NCBI RefSeq assembly: GCF_024198255.1
Contig: NZ_JAJVKW010000001.1
Location: 1,054,001-1,118,000, forward strand
DNA length: 64,000 nt
Direction of reading: 5' to 3'
Source: Myxococcus guangdongensis
GTDB lineage: Bacteria > Myxococcota > Myxococcia > Myxococcales > Myxococcaceae
Part shown: positions 9,475 through 19,282 of the stretch, piece after piece
Numbering within the stretch: the first letter of the stretch is position 1
Layout of the letters: every line of letters begins with the position of its first letter
Program-made: the position numbers and the translations under genes
Notes under the pieces: generated by a model
The model's database searches: none
Told to the model about the DNA's origin: nothing
Seen by the model: only the letters and a program-made list of their open reading frames with translations

Positions 9475-11277
9475 CTACTCCGTGTAGGGGTAGCCGCCGG
9501 CGGCCTCGACGGCGGTCACCACCGTCTCGCGCAGGTGGGCCGGGTTGTACGGCGTGAAGACGTCCAGCGTGCGCAGGCGCGTCAGCTCCTTGTCCAGCGC
9601 GTCTCCCTCCAGCGTGGCGCACAGGGCGCGGCGGGTGCGCTCGTACACGCGCGGCGCGCTGTCGAACGCGAACAGGCGCACCAGCGCCAGCCTCACCGGG
9701 TCCACCTTCCCACCGGCGGCCACCTGCCGGGTGCGCGTGACGAGCGAGTCCAGGGCGAACGCGTCCATCATCACGTCGGAGAGCGCGGCGAGCACCTCCT
9801 GGTGCTTCTCCAGCTCCGGCCCGAACTTCTCGGCGGCGATGCGCAGGGCGTGCAGCGCCAGGCGCTTGGTGCTCTCCGCGGCGACCTCCTCCGCGGCCAG
9901 CGCGTCCTCCGTGCGGGCGCGAGGACGCTCACCGCGCGTCAGCTCGTCCGCGATGTTCTTCGCCATGGAGAACAGCGGCAAGTCCCCCTTCACCGCGCGC
10001 TTGAGGATCATGCCCGTGATGAGCATGCGGTTGATTTCGTTGGTGCCCTCGAAGATGCGGTTGACGCGCGCGTCGCGGTAGGCGCGCTCGATGGGGTACT
10101 CCTCGATGAAGCCCGCGCCACCGTGCAGCTGCACGGCGTCATCCAGCAGGTGGCCCAGGGCCTCCGAACCGTACACCTTCATGATGGAGGACTCGATGGC
10201 GTACTCCTCCACCGCGGCCAGCAGGTGGGCCTCGTAGTCCGGGGCGCTCTTGTCCCGCGCGGACAGGCGCGCGTCGACCAGGCCCGCGGTGCGGTAGGTC
10301 ATGCTCTCCACCGCGTAGACGAGCATCGCCATGCGCGCCAGCTTCTCGCGCGACAGCGGGAAGTCGGCGATGGCCGTGCCGAACTGCTTGCGCTCCTGCG
10401 TGAAGCGCAGCGCGTTGGCCAGGTTGAGCTTCATGCTGCCGAGCACGCCCGCGCCCAGCTTCAGCCGGCCGTAGTTGAGGATGTTGAAGGCGATCTTGTG
10501 GCCTCGCCCCACCTCGCCCAGCAGGTTCTCCGCGGGCACCTTCGCGTCCTCGAAGTAGAGCGGGCACGTGGACGAGCCACGGATGCCCATCTTGTGCTCC
10601 TCGGGGCCCACGCTGAAGCCCGGCGTGTCCTTCTCCACGATGAAGCCGGTGAACTTGTCACCGTCCACCTTGGCGAAGACGACGAACACGTCCGCGAAGG
10701 CCGCGTTGGTGATGTAGAGCTTGGAGCCGTTGAGGATCCAGTGCTTGCCGTCCGGCGAGCGCACCGCCTTCGTCTTCGCGCCCAGCGCGTCGCTGCCACT
10801 GCCCTGCTCGGTGAGCGCGTACGCCGCCACCCACTCGCCCGTGGCGAGCTTCGGCAGGTACTTCGCCTTCTGGGCCGCGTTGCCGAACCAGACGATGGGC
10901 AGAGTGCCGATGCCCACGTGCGCGCCGAACGTCACGGACCAGGAGCCGTTGAGGCCCATCGCCTCCGCGAGCAGCAGCGAGGTCGTCTTGTCCAGGCCCG
11001 TGCCGCCGTAGGCCTCCGGGATGTCCGTGCTCAGCAGGCCCAGCTCGCCCGCCTGACGTAGCAGCTCGCGCAACAGCGCGTTGTCCTTGTGCTCGATGCG
11101 CTCGGACTGGGGCACCACCTGCTCGCGGCTGAACTGGAGCGCGGTGCGGAAGAAGAGCCGTTGCTCCTCCGTGAAGGTCTCCGGCGTGAGGACGCGGGTG
11201 GCGCCGACCTCCTGGAACAGGAAGGCACCTCCGGTGGAGATTTCCTTCGACGCGGCGGGCTCATTCACTGCGGCCAT
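9475..11277 (-). CDS. Acyl-CoA dehydrogenase (long, VLCAD/ACAD9-like)
   Basis: This FAD enzyme catalyses alpha,beta-dehydrogenation of acyl-CoA in beta-oxidation or branched-chain catabolism. The 600-aa length and an extra C-terminal helical region of about 170 residues match the VLCAD/ACAD9 class rather than the ~380-aa classes. Visible motifs are PEAYGGTGLDKT, YALTEQGSGSDALGAKT (FAD and substrate contact) and YRDARVNRIFEGTNEINRML, whose FEGT holds the usual catalytic Glu. The ATG at 11277 has GGGAGGT upstream, which is preferred over the longer frame. It is a single gene, with no electron-transfer flavoprotein gene next to it. Confidence 0.92.
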   Translation of the reverse strand: MAAVNEPAASKEISTGGAFLFQEVGATRVLTPETFTEEQRLFFRTALQFSREQVVPQSERIEHKDNALLRELLRQAGELGLLSTDIPEAYGGTGLDKTTSLLLAEAMGLNGSWSVTFGAHVGIGTLPIVWFGNAAQKAKYLPKLATGEWVAAYALTEQGSGSDALGAKTKAVRSPDGKHWILNGSKLYITNAAFADVFVVFAKVDGDKFTGFIVEKDTPGFSVGPEEHKMGIRGSSTCPLYFEDAKVPAENLLGEVGRGHKIAFNILNYGRLKLGAGVLGSMKLNLANALRFTQERKQFGTAIADFPLSREKLARMAMLVYAVESMTYRTAGLVDARLSARDKSAPDYEAHLLAAVEEYAIESSIMKVYGSEALGHLLDDAVQLHGGAGFIEEYPIERAYRDARVNRIFEGTNEINRMLITGMILKRAVKGDLPLFSMAKNIADELTRGERPRARTEDALAAEEVAAESTKRLALHALRIAAEKFGPELEKHQEVLAALSDVMMDAFALDSLVTRTRQVAAGGKVDPVRLALVRLFAFDSAPRVYERTRRALCATLEGDALDKELTRLRTLDVFTPYNPAHLRETVVTAVEAAGGYPYTE

Positions 11278-11594
11278 CCAAGACCTCCCAAGGTGAACGG
11301 AAGGAAACCCCTTCCGCCAGCGGGCACACGGCCCACCGTGCAAGCTATGAAGCGCGGCATCTTAGGAGGAGAAGCAGGCGGGCCAGCCCTTTTCTCGCTG
11401 CGGGCCTGCCGGTTCCGCGCGGCTCGCGCACTTCGCGTCCGGTATTTCCGCGCAGCGGAACGCTCGAGGCCCGGTGACTGTGGCGTGAGCGACAGTCACA
11501 GGGCTCCCACAGACGTCGCGGCCCTTCACGATGGCCACCCATGGCCCCTCACTCCAGGCCGGAGGCGCTTCGCCTCCCAGGAAGGGTGGTTGCC
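11278..11594. other. 317-bp intergenic region between divergent genes
   Basis: This separates the acyl-CoA dehydrogenase (leftward) from a secreted repeat protein (rightward). Its only clear structure is an inverted repeat at 11474-11499, listed separately. No convincing small coding sequence or RNA gene was seen. Confidence 0.6.
11474..11499. repeat. Perfect 8-bp inverted repeat, candidate operator or hairpin
   Basis: GTGACTGT and ACAGTCAC are perfect reverse complements separated by 10 bp, lying in the divergent intergenic region about 95 bp before the secreted protein start. The arm-to-arm spacing (18 bp) would suit a dimeric regulator. There is no T tract, so a terminator is less likely. 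Confidence 0.45.
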
Positions 11595-12905
11595 ATGGGA
11601 ACGAGTTCGAGAGTGCTGGTGGCGTTGTTCGTCGCGGGCGTCGTCGCGGTCCACGGGGAAGCCCGCGCCCAGACGCCTCTCGCGGGAGCCCTGACGTGGG
11701 CCCATCCCGGCACGGGACCCAGCGAGGAGACCGGCGAGATTGCCGCCACCCGGGACGGAGGCTTCCTGTCCTTCGTCAACTTCACCGGCAGCGTCGACGT
11801 GGGCGCCGTCCAGGCGACGGCACCGGGTGGCGCCGAGGAGCGGGCCGTCGCCCTCGTGCGGCACTCCCCCCAGGGCCAGCCGTCGCTCCTGCGGGTCATC
11901 AATGGCTGGCACGGGTTCCACCTCACGGTGGACACCTCGGGCAACATCGTCCTGCTCGCCTGGCCCGCGGGCCCGCCCCTCGGCAACCTGTTCAGCGATG
12001 ACCCCCACCTGATGAAGTTCGACAGCGTGGGGCGGCTGCTCTGGCTGCGCCCCATCCGAAGCTCGGAGCTGACGGCCCAGGCGCTGGTGACGGACCGCGA
12101 CGGGAACATCGGCATCGGCGGCTACACGCTGACAGCCCAGGGCAGCGCGCGGCTCGCCTTCGTGAAGTACGACGGCGAGGGCGTGAAGCAGTGGGCGTTC
12201 GTCGACGTGAACACCGTCCAGAGCGTGGCCCGGGCCGCCACCGTCGACAGCGAGGGCCACTTCTATGTCGCGGGTGATGCCATCGGCGCCATCAGCTCCG
12301 CCGAGCCGTATCTCATCCGAATCTCCGCCTCGGGTCAGGCGCAGTGGCGCCGCCGGTTGGTGGGCGCGCTCGGCTTCGCGTACGGCGTGGCCACGCACGG
12401 CAACCGCGTGGTGATGGTGGGCACGTACGCCAACACCTTCACCTTCGCCGGACAGCCGCACACGTCCACCGCCAATCTCGGCATCGACCAGGATGCCTTC
12501 GTCGCCGCGTGGACGCGCGAGGGCGAGGAGCGCTGGGCGTGGAACTTCGCCTTCGACATCGAGGGCGTCGCCATGGACTTCAACGACGGCGTCACCGTCA
12601 TCGGCGGCTATCAGGGCGGCAGTCCGGACACGGCGGCCCTGGGCTCGCCCGCGGGCAATGCGTCGAGCGCCGCCAACGTCTACGTCGCGAAGTTCGACCG
12701 GCTCCAGGGCACACCACGCTGGGTGAAGAGCTTCCCCAGCGGCCAGGACCGGAGCAGCCCCGGACTGGACGCGGGCTCCGTCGCCGTCACCCAGGATGGC
12801 AGGCCCGCGGTGCTCGGCCGCTTCCACGACACGCTGCAGGTCGGCGCCCAGACGTGGACCGCGAGCGGCGTGTCGGACCTGTTCCTGTTCGGCTTCGAGC
12901 CCTGA
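11595..12905 (+). CDS. Secreted beta-propeller-like repeat protein
   Basis: The 436-aa product has a Sec signal peptide (hydrophobic VLVALFVAGVVAV, likely cleavage after ARA near residue 27) and then degenerate repeats such as TRDGGFLSFVNFTGSVDVGA, DRDGNIGIGGYTL and DSEGHFYVAGDAIG. This resembles the SBBP-type or Delta-proteobacterial secreted propeller repeats. The ATG at 11595 has AGGGTGG upstream; a longer in-frame start would bury the signal peptide. It ends 3 bp before the convergent lipoprotein gene. Its function is not recognised. Confidence 0.72.
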   Translation: MGTSSRVLVALFVAGVVAVHGEARAQTPLAGALTWAHPGTGPSEETGEIAATRDGGFLSFVNFTGSVDVGAVQATAPGGAEERAVALVRHSPQGQPSLLRVINGWHGFHLTVDTSGNIVLLAWPAGPPLGNLFSDDPHLMKFDSVGRLLWLRPIRSSELTAQALVTDRDGNIGIGGYTLTAQGSARLAFVKYDGEGVKQWAFVDVNTVQSVARAATVDSEGHFYVAGDAIGAISSAEPYLIRISASGQAQWRRRLVGALGFAYGVATHGNRVVMVGTYANTFTFAGQPHTSTANLGIDQDAFVAAWTREGEERWAWNFAFDIEGVAMDFNDGVTVIGGYQGGSPDTAALGSPAGNASSAANVYVAKFDRLQGTPRWVKSFPSGQDRSSPGLDAGSVAVTQDGRPAVLGRFHDTLQVGAQTWTASGVSDLFLFGFEP

Positions 12906-12908
12906 GCC

Positions 12909-13754
12909 TCAGCCCGCGTCCCCCGCGCGCCGAGGCGTCGGGTAGACGAGGCACAGCGTCTCGAACAGCGGCTCGCCCGGGGCCGCGTACACGGCCCCGA
13001 GCGCCCTCGCCGCCTGCGCCACCTCGGTGCCGAACGAGGGCACCAGACAGAGGTCCTCGGACTGCTTGAAGCGCCCCTTCAAGAGTCCCAGGCCCCGGCG
13101 CAGCATCGCGAGGTCCTGACGCCCCTCGCGCACTGGCACCGAGGGACCGTTCGCGTCCGGACCGGGCAGCTTGCCCACGCTCGTGCTCAGCTCGAACCCA
13201 TCCGCGCGCTGGATGATGCGCAGCTTCCCCGGCGCCACCTCCGCCAGCCACTCACGAAAGCCCTCCTCGTCGCGGAGGACCAACCGATAGGCGACAGGCG
13301 CGTCCGGATGCGCGAGCCACACCGCGCCCGCCGAGTCCCGCAGCGCCGCGAACAGCTCCGACACCTGCGCGAGGAATGTGTCCGCGTCCGGCACGAGCAA
13401 CACGTCCCGGCCCTTCACCTTCTGGGTCAACCGCGCGAGGGAGTCCGGCTTCGTCGGCTCGAAGGTCTCCGCGTCCACGCGCACCTGCTCGCCGGCGAGC
13501 TGCACCCGCAGCGCCTCGGAGGGGGGCGCCTCACCGTAGACCGGAACCTCGACGCGAGGCTCGGCGCCCCCATCGTCGACAAAGGCCCCCGTCCCCATGG
13601 CCAGCGACGGGAGCGGCTCGGGCTTCAGCGACTGCAGGGGCTGTGCGGGCTTCTCCTCACGACAGCCCACGAGCGCGAGCAGCAGGCCCGTGAGGACACC
13701 CAGCCCTCGCCGCCTCGAGCCTCGCGCCGCTCGACGAATGCCTCCCTGCTTCAT
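12909..13754 (-). CDS. Hypothetical lipoprotein, possible ExbD-like periplasmic fold
   Basis: The 281-aa product has a basic N-terminus, the hydrophobic run LGVLTGLLLALVGC with a lipobox Cys, then a low-complexity linker. The C-terminal 180 residues contain two similar halves (VLLVPDADTFLAQVSELFAALRD and DLCLVPSFGTEVAQAARALG), vaguely like the ExbD/TolR periplasmic domain repeated twice. That similarity is weak and by eye only. The ATG at 13754 follows GAGGCGG; a longer start would disrupt the signal sequence. It is downstream of the App1-like gene on the same strand, with a 154-bp gap. Confidence 0.62.
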   Translation of the reverse strand: MKQGGIRRAARGSRRRGLGVLTGLLLALVGCREEKPAQPLQSLKPEPLPSLAMGTGAFVDDGGAEPRVEVPVYGEAPPSEALRVQLAGEQVRVDAETFEPTKPDSLARLTQKVKGRDVLLVPDADTFLAQVSELFAALRDSAGAVWLAHPDAPVAYRLVLRDEEGFREWLAEVAPGKLRIIQRADGFELSTSVGKLPGPDANGPSVPVREGRQDLAMLRRGLGLLKGRFKQSEDLCLVPSFGTEVAQAARALGAVYAAPGEPLFETLCLVYPTPRRAGDAG

Positions 13755-13908
13755 CACCGCCTCGAACCTCACGACGTCACACCAACCCGCGTCACCGATG
13801 ACACCTCGGTCACCACGGACCAGTCCGCGTCCCTGGGTTGAAACACTCGCATGCGGCATCCCGGTGCGTCATGAACACAGCCGGGCGTCATGACCTCAAC
13901 GCAAGACG

Positions 13909-14910
13909 TCACGGAGGTGTCTGATTGGCCGTCGCGGGCGGAGTCTGCGCGGGCTTCGGCAGCGCGCTCGCGACACAGGCCGCGTCCGCGAGCCCCAGCC
14001 CCACCGCGTGCTCCGCCGCCTGACGCGCGTCCTGGAAGAGCACCATGTCCGTGAAGCGCTGCGTGTCCTTCGTGCGCCCCGCGTCACGGATGTAGATGGC
14101 CTTCACACGTCCGGGGAACTCCTCGCGAATCTGCGCGTAGACCTCCGGGTCCTTCTCCCCCGAGTCCCCCACCAGCACCACGGGCTGCGGGAACTGCGTG
14201 AGCAGCCGGCGGATGATGGGCTGCTTGTAGTCAGACAGCGAGCCAGGTCCCAAATCCCTCAGGTACACGCCGAAGCTTGCGGGGAAGTCATGCCGCGTCA
14301 GGAACGCCTTCACCCGGGGCAGGTACTGGACGGGCGAGCCACTCACCAGCGCGAACGCCGAGGGCACGCTGCCCCGCAAGCACCCGTAGAGCGCCGCCAT
14401 GCCCGGCACCACCTCCAGCTCGTCCGCGTCCTTGAGCAGCGCCGTCTGCACCAGCTTCGTCGGCTTCGTCACCTGCGTCACCACCACCGTGTCGTCGAAG
14501 TCGGAGACGACGAGCAGCGGCGTCGACGCGGACACCACCTCCACCCGCGCCGAGGTGATGGCCCCCTCCACCCACGCCTCCGCCTCGGACGCGCCCTCCT
14601 CGAACCGCTTGCCCGGGGGCGGCATGAGGTTCACCTCGAACCCACCGTCATGCCCGCTGGTGAGGGTCGCCGTGACACCCTGGAAGCGCACCGACACCTT
14701 CGCGCCCTCCCAGTTGCGAGCCGCCAGCCGACGCACGTTGCGCGTCAACGCGGAGCTCCCATCGCCGGGCGCTTCCTTCAACACCCGCCCCTGCAACATC
14801 ACCCGCTCCGGCTGCCCCAACACAGGTGTCAGCAACACCGCGGGCGCCGCCACGACGCGGCATGCGCAGAGAAATCCAAGCAGGACAAACCATCGAGCAA
14901 TCGTGTTCAA
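13909..14910 (-). CDS. App1-like phosphatidate phosphatase (DUF2183 type), exported
   Basis: The 333-aa protein has a signal peptide (WFVLLGFLCACRVVA) and a HAD-like catalytic domain of the App1/LNS2 family, which dephosphorylates phosphatidic acid in yeast. The DxDxT motif is present as DFDDT (Asp137-Thr141), followed by VSGSP and VGDSGEKDPEVY, where the family binds phosphate and Mg. A beta-sandwich-like domain (residues about 30-125) precedes it. The start is TTG at 14910; no better in-frame codon precedes the signal peptide. It is divergent from the kinase gene. A role in envelope phospholipid turnover is inferred. Confidence 0.8.
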   Translation of the reverse strand: MNTIARWFVLLGFLCACRVVAAPAVLLTPVLGQPERVMLQGRVLKEAPGDGSSALTRNVRRLAARNWEGAKVSVRFQGVTATLTSGHDGGFEVNLMPPPGKRFEEGASEAEAWVEGAITSARVEVVSASTPLLVVSDFDDTVVVTQVTKPTKLVQTALLKDADELEVVPGMAALYGCLRGSVPSAFALVSGSPVQYLPRVKAFLTRHDFPASFGVYLRDLGPGSLSDYKQPIIRRLLTQFPQPVVLVGDSGEKDPEVYAQIREEFPGRVKAIYIRDAGRTKDTQRFTDMVLFQDARQAAEHAVGLGLADAACVASALPKPAQTPPATANQTPP

Positions 14911-15028
14911 CGGAATTTTCCCGTGTTAATGTTTGCGGAGACCTTGATGATAGCTTCACGCGGTCATCGAAGGGCGTCGTGGTGGGGTAGCACATCGGCC
15001 CGGTGCGCCCAGAGGAGCCGGAAGACAC

Positions 15029-17371
15029 GTGGAGCACCCGTCCGAAGGGCGCGATTTCGGCAAGTACACGTTGCTCGAGCGCATCGCGACGGGCGGCATG
15101 GCGGAGATCTTCCGCGCCCGGATGACGGCGGTGGCGGGTGTCACCAAGCCGGTGGTCATCAAGAAGATCCTCCCCGGCTACGCGGACCAGAGCGCCTTCG
15201 TCTCCATGTTCGTCAACGAGGCGCGCATCGCCGCGGGGCTGAGCCACGGCAACATCGCGCAGGTCTTCGACTTCGGCGAAGTCGACGGCCAGTTCTTCAT
15301 CGCCATGGAGTGGGTGGACGGGCATCCGCTGTCGCGCGTGTTGCGCCGGGCGCGTGAGAAGGGATTGTACACGCTCCCGCAGCCCCTCGCCCTGCTGGTG
15401 ACGGTGGAGGTGCTCAAGGGGCTGGCGTACGCGCACACCCGCCTGGACGACCGCGGCCGGCCGCTGCACATCATCCACCGCGACGTCAGCCCGCAGAACG
15501 TCCTGCTCAGCTACGAGGGCCAGGTGAAGCTGGTGGACTTCGGCATCGCCCGCGCGCGGATGGCGGGCGGGTACGAGCCCGACGAGGTCGACGCCAAGGG
15601 CAAGTACGCCTACTTCGCGCCGGAGCAGGCCCGGGGCCGGGAGCTGGACGCGCGCGCGGACATCTTCGCCGCGGGCACCTTGTTGTACGAAACGCTGTGC
15701 GGGCGACTGCCCTTCGAGGGCTCCGTCACCGACGTGATGCGCAAAATCGCGGTGGGCGACTTCCCCCGGCCGCGCGAGCTGGAGCCCGACATCCCTCCGG
15801 CCCTGGAGCGCATCCTCCTCACCGCGCTGGCCGTGGAGCGCGAGCAGCGCTACCCCACCGCCGAGGCCTTCGCGGAGGTCCTCACCCGCTACCTGCACAC
15901 CGCCACACCCGACGTCTCCACCAGCGCGCTGGCCCACTTCATGGGCTACCTGTTCGAGACCGAGCTCGTCGCGGACGGGCGCCCCGTGCTGCTGCCGCGC
16001 GAGTTCCTCGGGCAGATGGCCCGCTGGACGCGCGCGCCCTCCGAGCGCCGAGCCCCGCGTGAGCCTTCGCCCTCCGACGTGACGCAGGAGCTGACTCCGG
16101 CGCTCCTGGAGGCACCCACCGCGCCCCGCCCACCCGAGGGCCGCCGCGAGCGCACCACCCAGCCCATCCCCGTCGTCCCCGGCCCGTCCTCGGATGCCAC
16201 TCCCGCAGAGGCACCTCCCCCCGAGCCCGCGCCGACCCTCGACGCCCCGCCTCGCACCGGCCCTCGCGTGCCGAACGCGATGGCGCTGGGGACGCCGGTG
16301 CTCGCGGCCATGGGCGTGGCGCTGGTGGTGATGATGCTGGGGCGCAACGGCACCTTCTCCGTGGAGCTCAGCTCGTCACCGCCGGGCGCCAACATCCGCG
16401 TGGATGGCCGACCGCTGGACACGCTCACCCCCGCGCTCCTCACCCACCTGCCCGCGGACACCGAGCACCTGTTGGAGGTCCACATCCCCGGCATGGTGCC
16501 GTGGAGCCAGGTGGTGCGCGCCGAGCGGGGCACCACCCTGGCCGTGCACGCGCGACTTCGTCCTCGGCTGAACACTCCGGCCGCGAGCGCCACGTCCGCC
16601 CGCGCCCACCCCGCGCCACCGGTGCAGGAGATGGACTGGGCCCCGGGCGGCATCCGCCTGTCCGCGGTGAGCCACGCCTTCCGCGTCCCCGTCACCAACG
16701 CCGCCCGCGTGCAGCTGGACCCGGCCCGCACGTACCTGGTGCACACCGAGGGGCGCATGTCGCTGGGCGGCCCCATGTCCGTGGAGCACGCCAGCTACTT
16801 CCTGGAGGGCGACGCGAACCTGCCCGCGCACGAATCCTTCGGCGTGCTCGGGCCCGACGAGCAGCTGGTGCGCCACGCCTCCATGCTCCACGTCTTCGCG
16901 CTGGATGCCCGACGGGACGACAACCGGGGCGGGCTGCAGGTGCGCATCCGGGAGCTGGGGGGCCCGAGCCTCCCGCCCTTCCGGCTGGACTCGCGCCAGC
17001 ACGCGGTCAAGCTGTCGCGGGCGGACCGCTTCGTGCTCCGCGCGCTGGACCCGGGCACCACGTATGACGTGGTGCTGCGCTACACCGCCGAGCCCGCCCG
17101 GACGCGGGGCCTGGGCGGCGGCCCCGTGGGACGGGTGCTCGGCCTGGTGGGCACCGGCCCCGGTCCCGAGGGCTCGCCCAGCGGCCTGGCGCTCCTGGAA
17201 GTGGGACAGCCCACCCGGCTCAAGGGGGCGTCATGGCTCCAGCTCGCCTTCCCGGACGACAACCTGGCCGACAACACCGGCACCCTCCTGCTGGAGGTCG
17301 CCCCCGTGGTCCACCCGGCGGGCGGGCAGACGGCCCCCGCCGAGCACCGCCACGGCCGCACGGCACAGTGA
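15029..17371 (+). CDS. Membrane Ser/Thr protein kinase with PEGA-like extracytoplasmic domain
   Basis: This is a Hanks-type kinase of 780 aa. The kinase domain covers about residues 11-280, with a glycine loop [13 protein letters not shown]-binding Lys45, HRDVSPQN (150-157) and DFG (170-172), so it should be active. A Pro-rich juxtamembrane segment leads to one membrane helix ([18 protein letters not shown], about 410-430), then a PEGA-like domain ([16 protein letters not shown]) and a further ~230-residue periplasmic region of unknown type. The GTG at 15029 follows GGAGCCGGAAG. No partner phosphatase lies nearby; its ligand and substrates are unknown. Confidence 0.92.
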   Translation: MEHPSEGRDFGKYTLLERIATGGMAEIFRARMTAVAGVTKPVVIKKILPGYADQSAFVSMFVNEARIAAGLSHGNIAQVFDFGEVDGQFFIAMEWVDGHPLSRVLRRAREKGLYTLPQPLALLVTVEVLKGLAYAHTRLDDRGRPLHIIHRDVSPQNVLLSYEGQVKLVDFGIARARMAGGYEPDEVDAKGKYAYFAPEQARGRELDARADIFAAGTLLYETLCGRLPFEGSVTDVMRKIAVGDFPRPRELEPDIPPALERILLTALAVEREQRYPTAEAFAEVLTRYLHTATPDVSTSALAHFMGYLFETELVADGRPVLLPREFLGQMARWTRAPSERRAPREPSPSDVTQELTPALLEAPTAPRPPEGRRERTTQPIPVVPGPSSDATPAEAPPPEPAPTLDAPPRTGPRVPNAMALGTPVLAAMGVALVVMMLGRNGTFSVELSSSPPGANIRVDGRPLDTLTPALLTHLPADTEHLLEVHIPGMVPWSQVVRAERGTTLAVHARLRPRLNTPAASATSARAHPAPPVQEMDWAPGGIRLSAVSHAFRVPVTNAARVQLDPARTYLVHTEGRMSLGGPMSVEHASYFLEGDANLPAHESFGVLGPDEQLVRHASMLHVFALDARRDDNRGGLQVRIRELGGPSLPPFRLDSRQHAVKLSRADRFVLRALDPGTTYDVVLRYTAEPARTRGLGGGPVGRVLGLVGTGPGPEGSPSGLALLEVGQPTRLKGASWLQLAFPDDNLADNTGTLLLEVAPVVHPAGGQTAPAEHRHGRTAQ

Positions 17372-17458
17372 ACCCTGCTACAGCCGTGCAGCGGCCTGTC
17401 GCCGAAAAGTTGATCCTCCAGTCGCTCCCCCTACCCTGAGCGACAAGGAGGGCTCAAC

Positions 17459-17671
17459 ATGTTGAAGCTGGTGGCAGTGGCCGTGGTGGGAGCGGTGGTG
17501 CTCGGGACGGTGGGGCTGTCGGGCCGCGTGGACGCGCGTCCCGGGAGCAGTGAGGCGGAGCCGACGCAGGCGCAGGTGGAGGCGGCGCTGGACGCGCGGC
17601 AGAAGGAGCTGCTGGGCATCCTTTTGGAGGCTCAGCGGACGGGCGAACGCACGGCGTCGGTTCACCGGTAA
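17459..17671 (+). CDS. Small secreted or membrane protein
   Basis: The 70-aa product has a hydrophobic N-terminal segment (LVAVAVVGAVVLGTVGL) with a plausible cleavage after DA at about residue 26, then a charged helical tail rich in Ala, Glu and Gln. The start has a near-perfect RBS, AAGGAGG, about 9 nt upstream of the ATG, which is the main reason to accept it. No family is recognised. It lies between the kinase and carD on the same strand. Confidence 0.65.
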   Translation: MLKLVAVAVVGAVVLGTVGLSGRVDARPGSSEAEPTQAQVEAALDARQKELLGILLEAQRTGERTASVHR

Positions 17672-17744
17672 TCTCGTGGCGTCGAGCGCGACTCGGTGCT
17701 AAGCCCGGGCCTCCGTTTGACGTCTACCAGCCCGCGAGGGGGAC

Positions 17745-18710
17745 ATGCCTGAAGGGTCCGCGTCACTCAACCAGCTCGCGGTCGGCGACCGGGTCGTCTA
17801 CCCGAATCAGGGTGTCTGCCGCGTCACCGCCATCGACACCAAGGAAGTGGCGGGACAGAAGCTCATCTTCGTCACCATGCGGCGGGAGGAGGACAACGCC
17901 CTGCTGATGGTGCCCCAGGCCAAGGTCGTGGCCATCGGTGTCCGCCGGGTCGCGAGCCCCGAGGACGTGAAGAGCCTCTTCGCCTTCCTGCGCGCCGACG
18001 GCGACAAGGCCGACCTGGACTGGAAGCAGCGCGCACGCACCAACCAGGAGCGCATGACCCAGGGCGGAATCCTGGGGCTCGCCGAGGTGGTCAAGGACCT
18101 CCAGGTCCTGAGCGAGCTGCGCCCGCTGCCGACCAAGGAGCGTGAGCTGTACGACAACGCCCGGCACCTGCTGGTGTCGGAGGTCGCCACCGCGCTCGGC
18201 ACCGCCGAGGTCAACGCCGAGGACGCCATCGACCTCGTGCTCTTCCCGCCCGGCCGCGAGCGCCCCAAGCGCACCGCCGCCGAGTTCGCGAAGGGCGACG
18301 AGGACGACCTGGGGCTCGACGGCGACCTGTTGGGGCTCGACGGCGACCTGGACCTGCCCTCGGAAGAGGAGCCGCAGTCCGAGTCCGACGAGGAGAGCTC
18401 CTCCGAGGACGAGGGCGAGGAGTCGTCCGAGGAGAAGGGCGACGAGGAGTCCGCGCCGAAGAAGCGCGGCCGTCCTCCCAAGGCCAAGCCCGAGGAGGCC
18501 GAGGGCGCCGAGCCCGCCGCGCCCAAGAAGCGCGGCCGTCCTCCCAAGCCGAAGCCGGACGCCCCGCCCGAGGGCGCCGAGCCCGCCGCGCCCAAGAAGC
18601 GTGGCCGTCCTCCCAAGCCGAAGCCGCCCGAAGTGGAGGGAGCGGCGCCCGCCGCGCCCAAGAAGCGCGGCCGTCCGCCCAAGGCCAAGCCCGCCGACAG
18701 CGAGGACTGA
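17745..18710 (+). CDS. carD: Transcription regulator CarD with HMGA-like tail
   Basis: CarD is the founding member of the CarD_CdnL family and regulates light-induced carotenogenesis and development in Myxococcus. The N-terminal ~160 residues form the RNA-polymerase-interacting Tudor-like fold plus helical domain (AVGDRVVYPNQGVCRV). An acidic stretch of Glu/Asp/Ser (about 195-235) follows, then four AT-hooks, each KKRGRPPK, separated by Pro/Ala-rich spacers, like the eukaryotic HMGA tail. The 321-aa length matches the myxobacterial protein. The CarG gene follows, its known partner. Confidence 0.95.
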   Translation: MPEGSASLNQLAVGDRVVYPNQGVCRVTAIDTKEVAGQKLIFVTMRREEDNALLMVPQAKVVAIGVRRVASPEDVKSLFAFLRADGDKADLDWKQRARTNQERMTQGGILGLAEVVKDLQVLSELRPLPTKERELYDNARHLLVSEVATALGTAEVNAEDAIDLVLFPPGRERPKRTAAEFAKGDEDDLGLDGDLLGLDGDLDLPSEEEPQSESDEESSSEDEGEESSEEKGDEESAPKKRGRPPKAKPEEAEGAEPAAPKKRGRPPKPKPDAPPEGAEPAAPKKRGRPPKPKPPEVEGAAPAAPKKRGRPPKAKPADSED

Positions 18711-18725
18711 CCGCCAACACCATCC

Positions 18726-18750
18726 AGGGGGCCCTGACGCGGGCCCTCTT
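18726..18750 (+). terminator. Stem-loop between carD and carG
   Basis: AGGGGGCCC and GGGCCCTCT form a 9-pair stem (one G-U pair) with a 6-nt loop, followed by TT. It could terminate or attenuate transcription between carD and carG, giving CarD in excess of CarG. Because the T run is short, this is a weak terminator at best. Confidence 0.4.
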
Positions 18751-18769
18751 CGCGCCGAGGTGATGCCCC

Positions 18770-19282
18770 GTGATTCGCGTCGTGACGCTGGACCCCTTCG
18801 ACGACAAGCAGCTCGCCAAGCTCAACCGCACGCTCTACACGGCGTTCGGCGTGGGCAGCGAGCACTCCGGCAGCGCCGAAATCCCTCCGGGGTTGGGCGA
18901 GCCGCTGGACGCCGAGAAGCTGCTGGAGCAGGTGAAGGGCATCCGCGCCTACCAGGACGACAAGGTGCTGCTGCTCACCGCGCGCAAGCTCAAGGAGCGC
19001 GAGCTGCCCAGCGGCGTGGCCCCCACCCCGGGCTTCGCGCGCCAGGGCAAGGACCGCTCCATCATCTCGCTGCAGCCGCACAAGGATTTGGAGACGGGCT
19101 TCAAGCCCGTGGCGCGGCAGGCGCTGCACCAGCTCGGCCACCTGTGGGAGCTGCACCACTGCCTGGACCCGCGGTGCTCGATGTACCCGCCCTGGACGCC
19201 GTCGTTCTCCCAGGGTGAGCCCATCTTCTGCACCTTCTGCCGGGAAAAGAGCGAGCAGAAGATTCGTCTTGCGAAGTCCTAG
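18770..19282 (+). CDS. carG: CarD partner protein CarG (zinc-binding, archaemetzincin-like)
   Basis: CarG binds the N-terminal domain of CarD and acts with it in regulation in M. xanthus. The 170-aa protein carries an archaemetzincin-like metal motif: His120, Gln121, His124, His130, Cys131, Cys136 and Met138, with Cys154 and Cys157 (FCTFC). The catalytic Glu of the HExxH motif is Gln121, so protease activity is not expected; the fold probably serves structure through zinc. Start is GTG at 18770 with GAGG upstream. The downstream gene overlaps its 3' end. Confidence 0.92.
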   Translation: MIRVVTLDPFDDKQLAKLNRTLYTAFGVGSEHSGSAEIPPGLGEPLDAEKLLEQVKGIRAYQDDKVLLLTARKLKERELPSGVAPTPGFARQGKDRSIISLQPHKDLETGFKPVARQALHQLGHLWELHHCLDPRCSMYPPWTPSFSQGEPIFCTFCREKSEQKIRLAKS

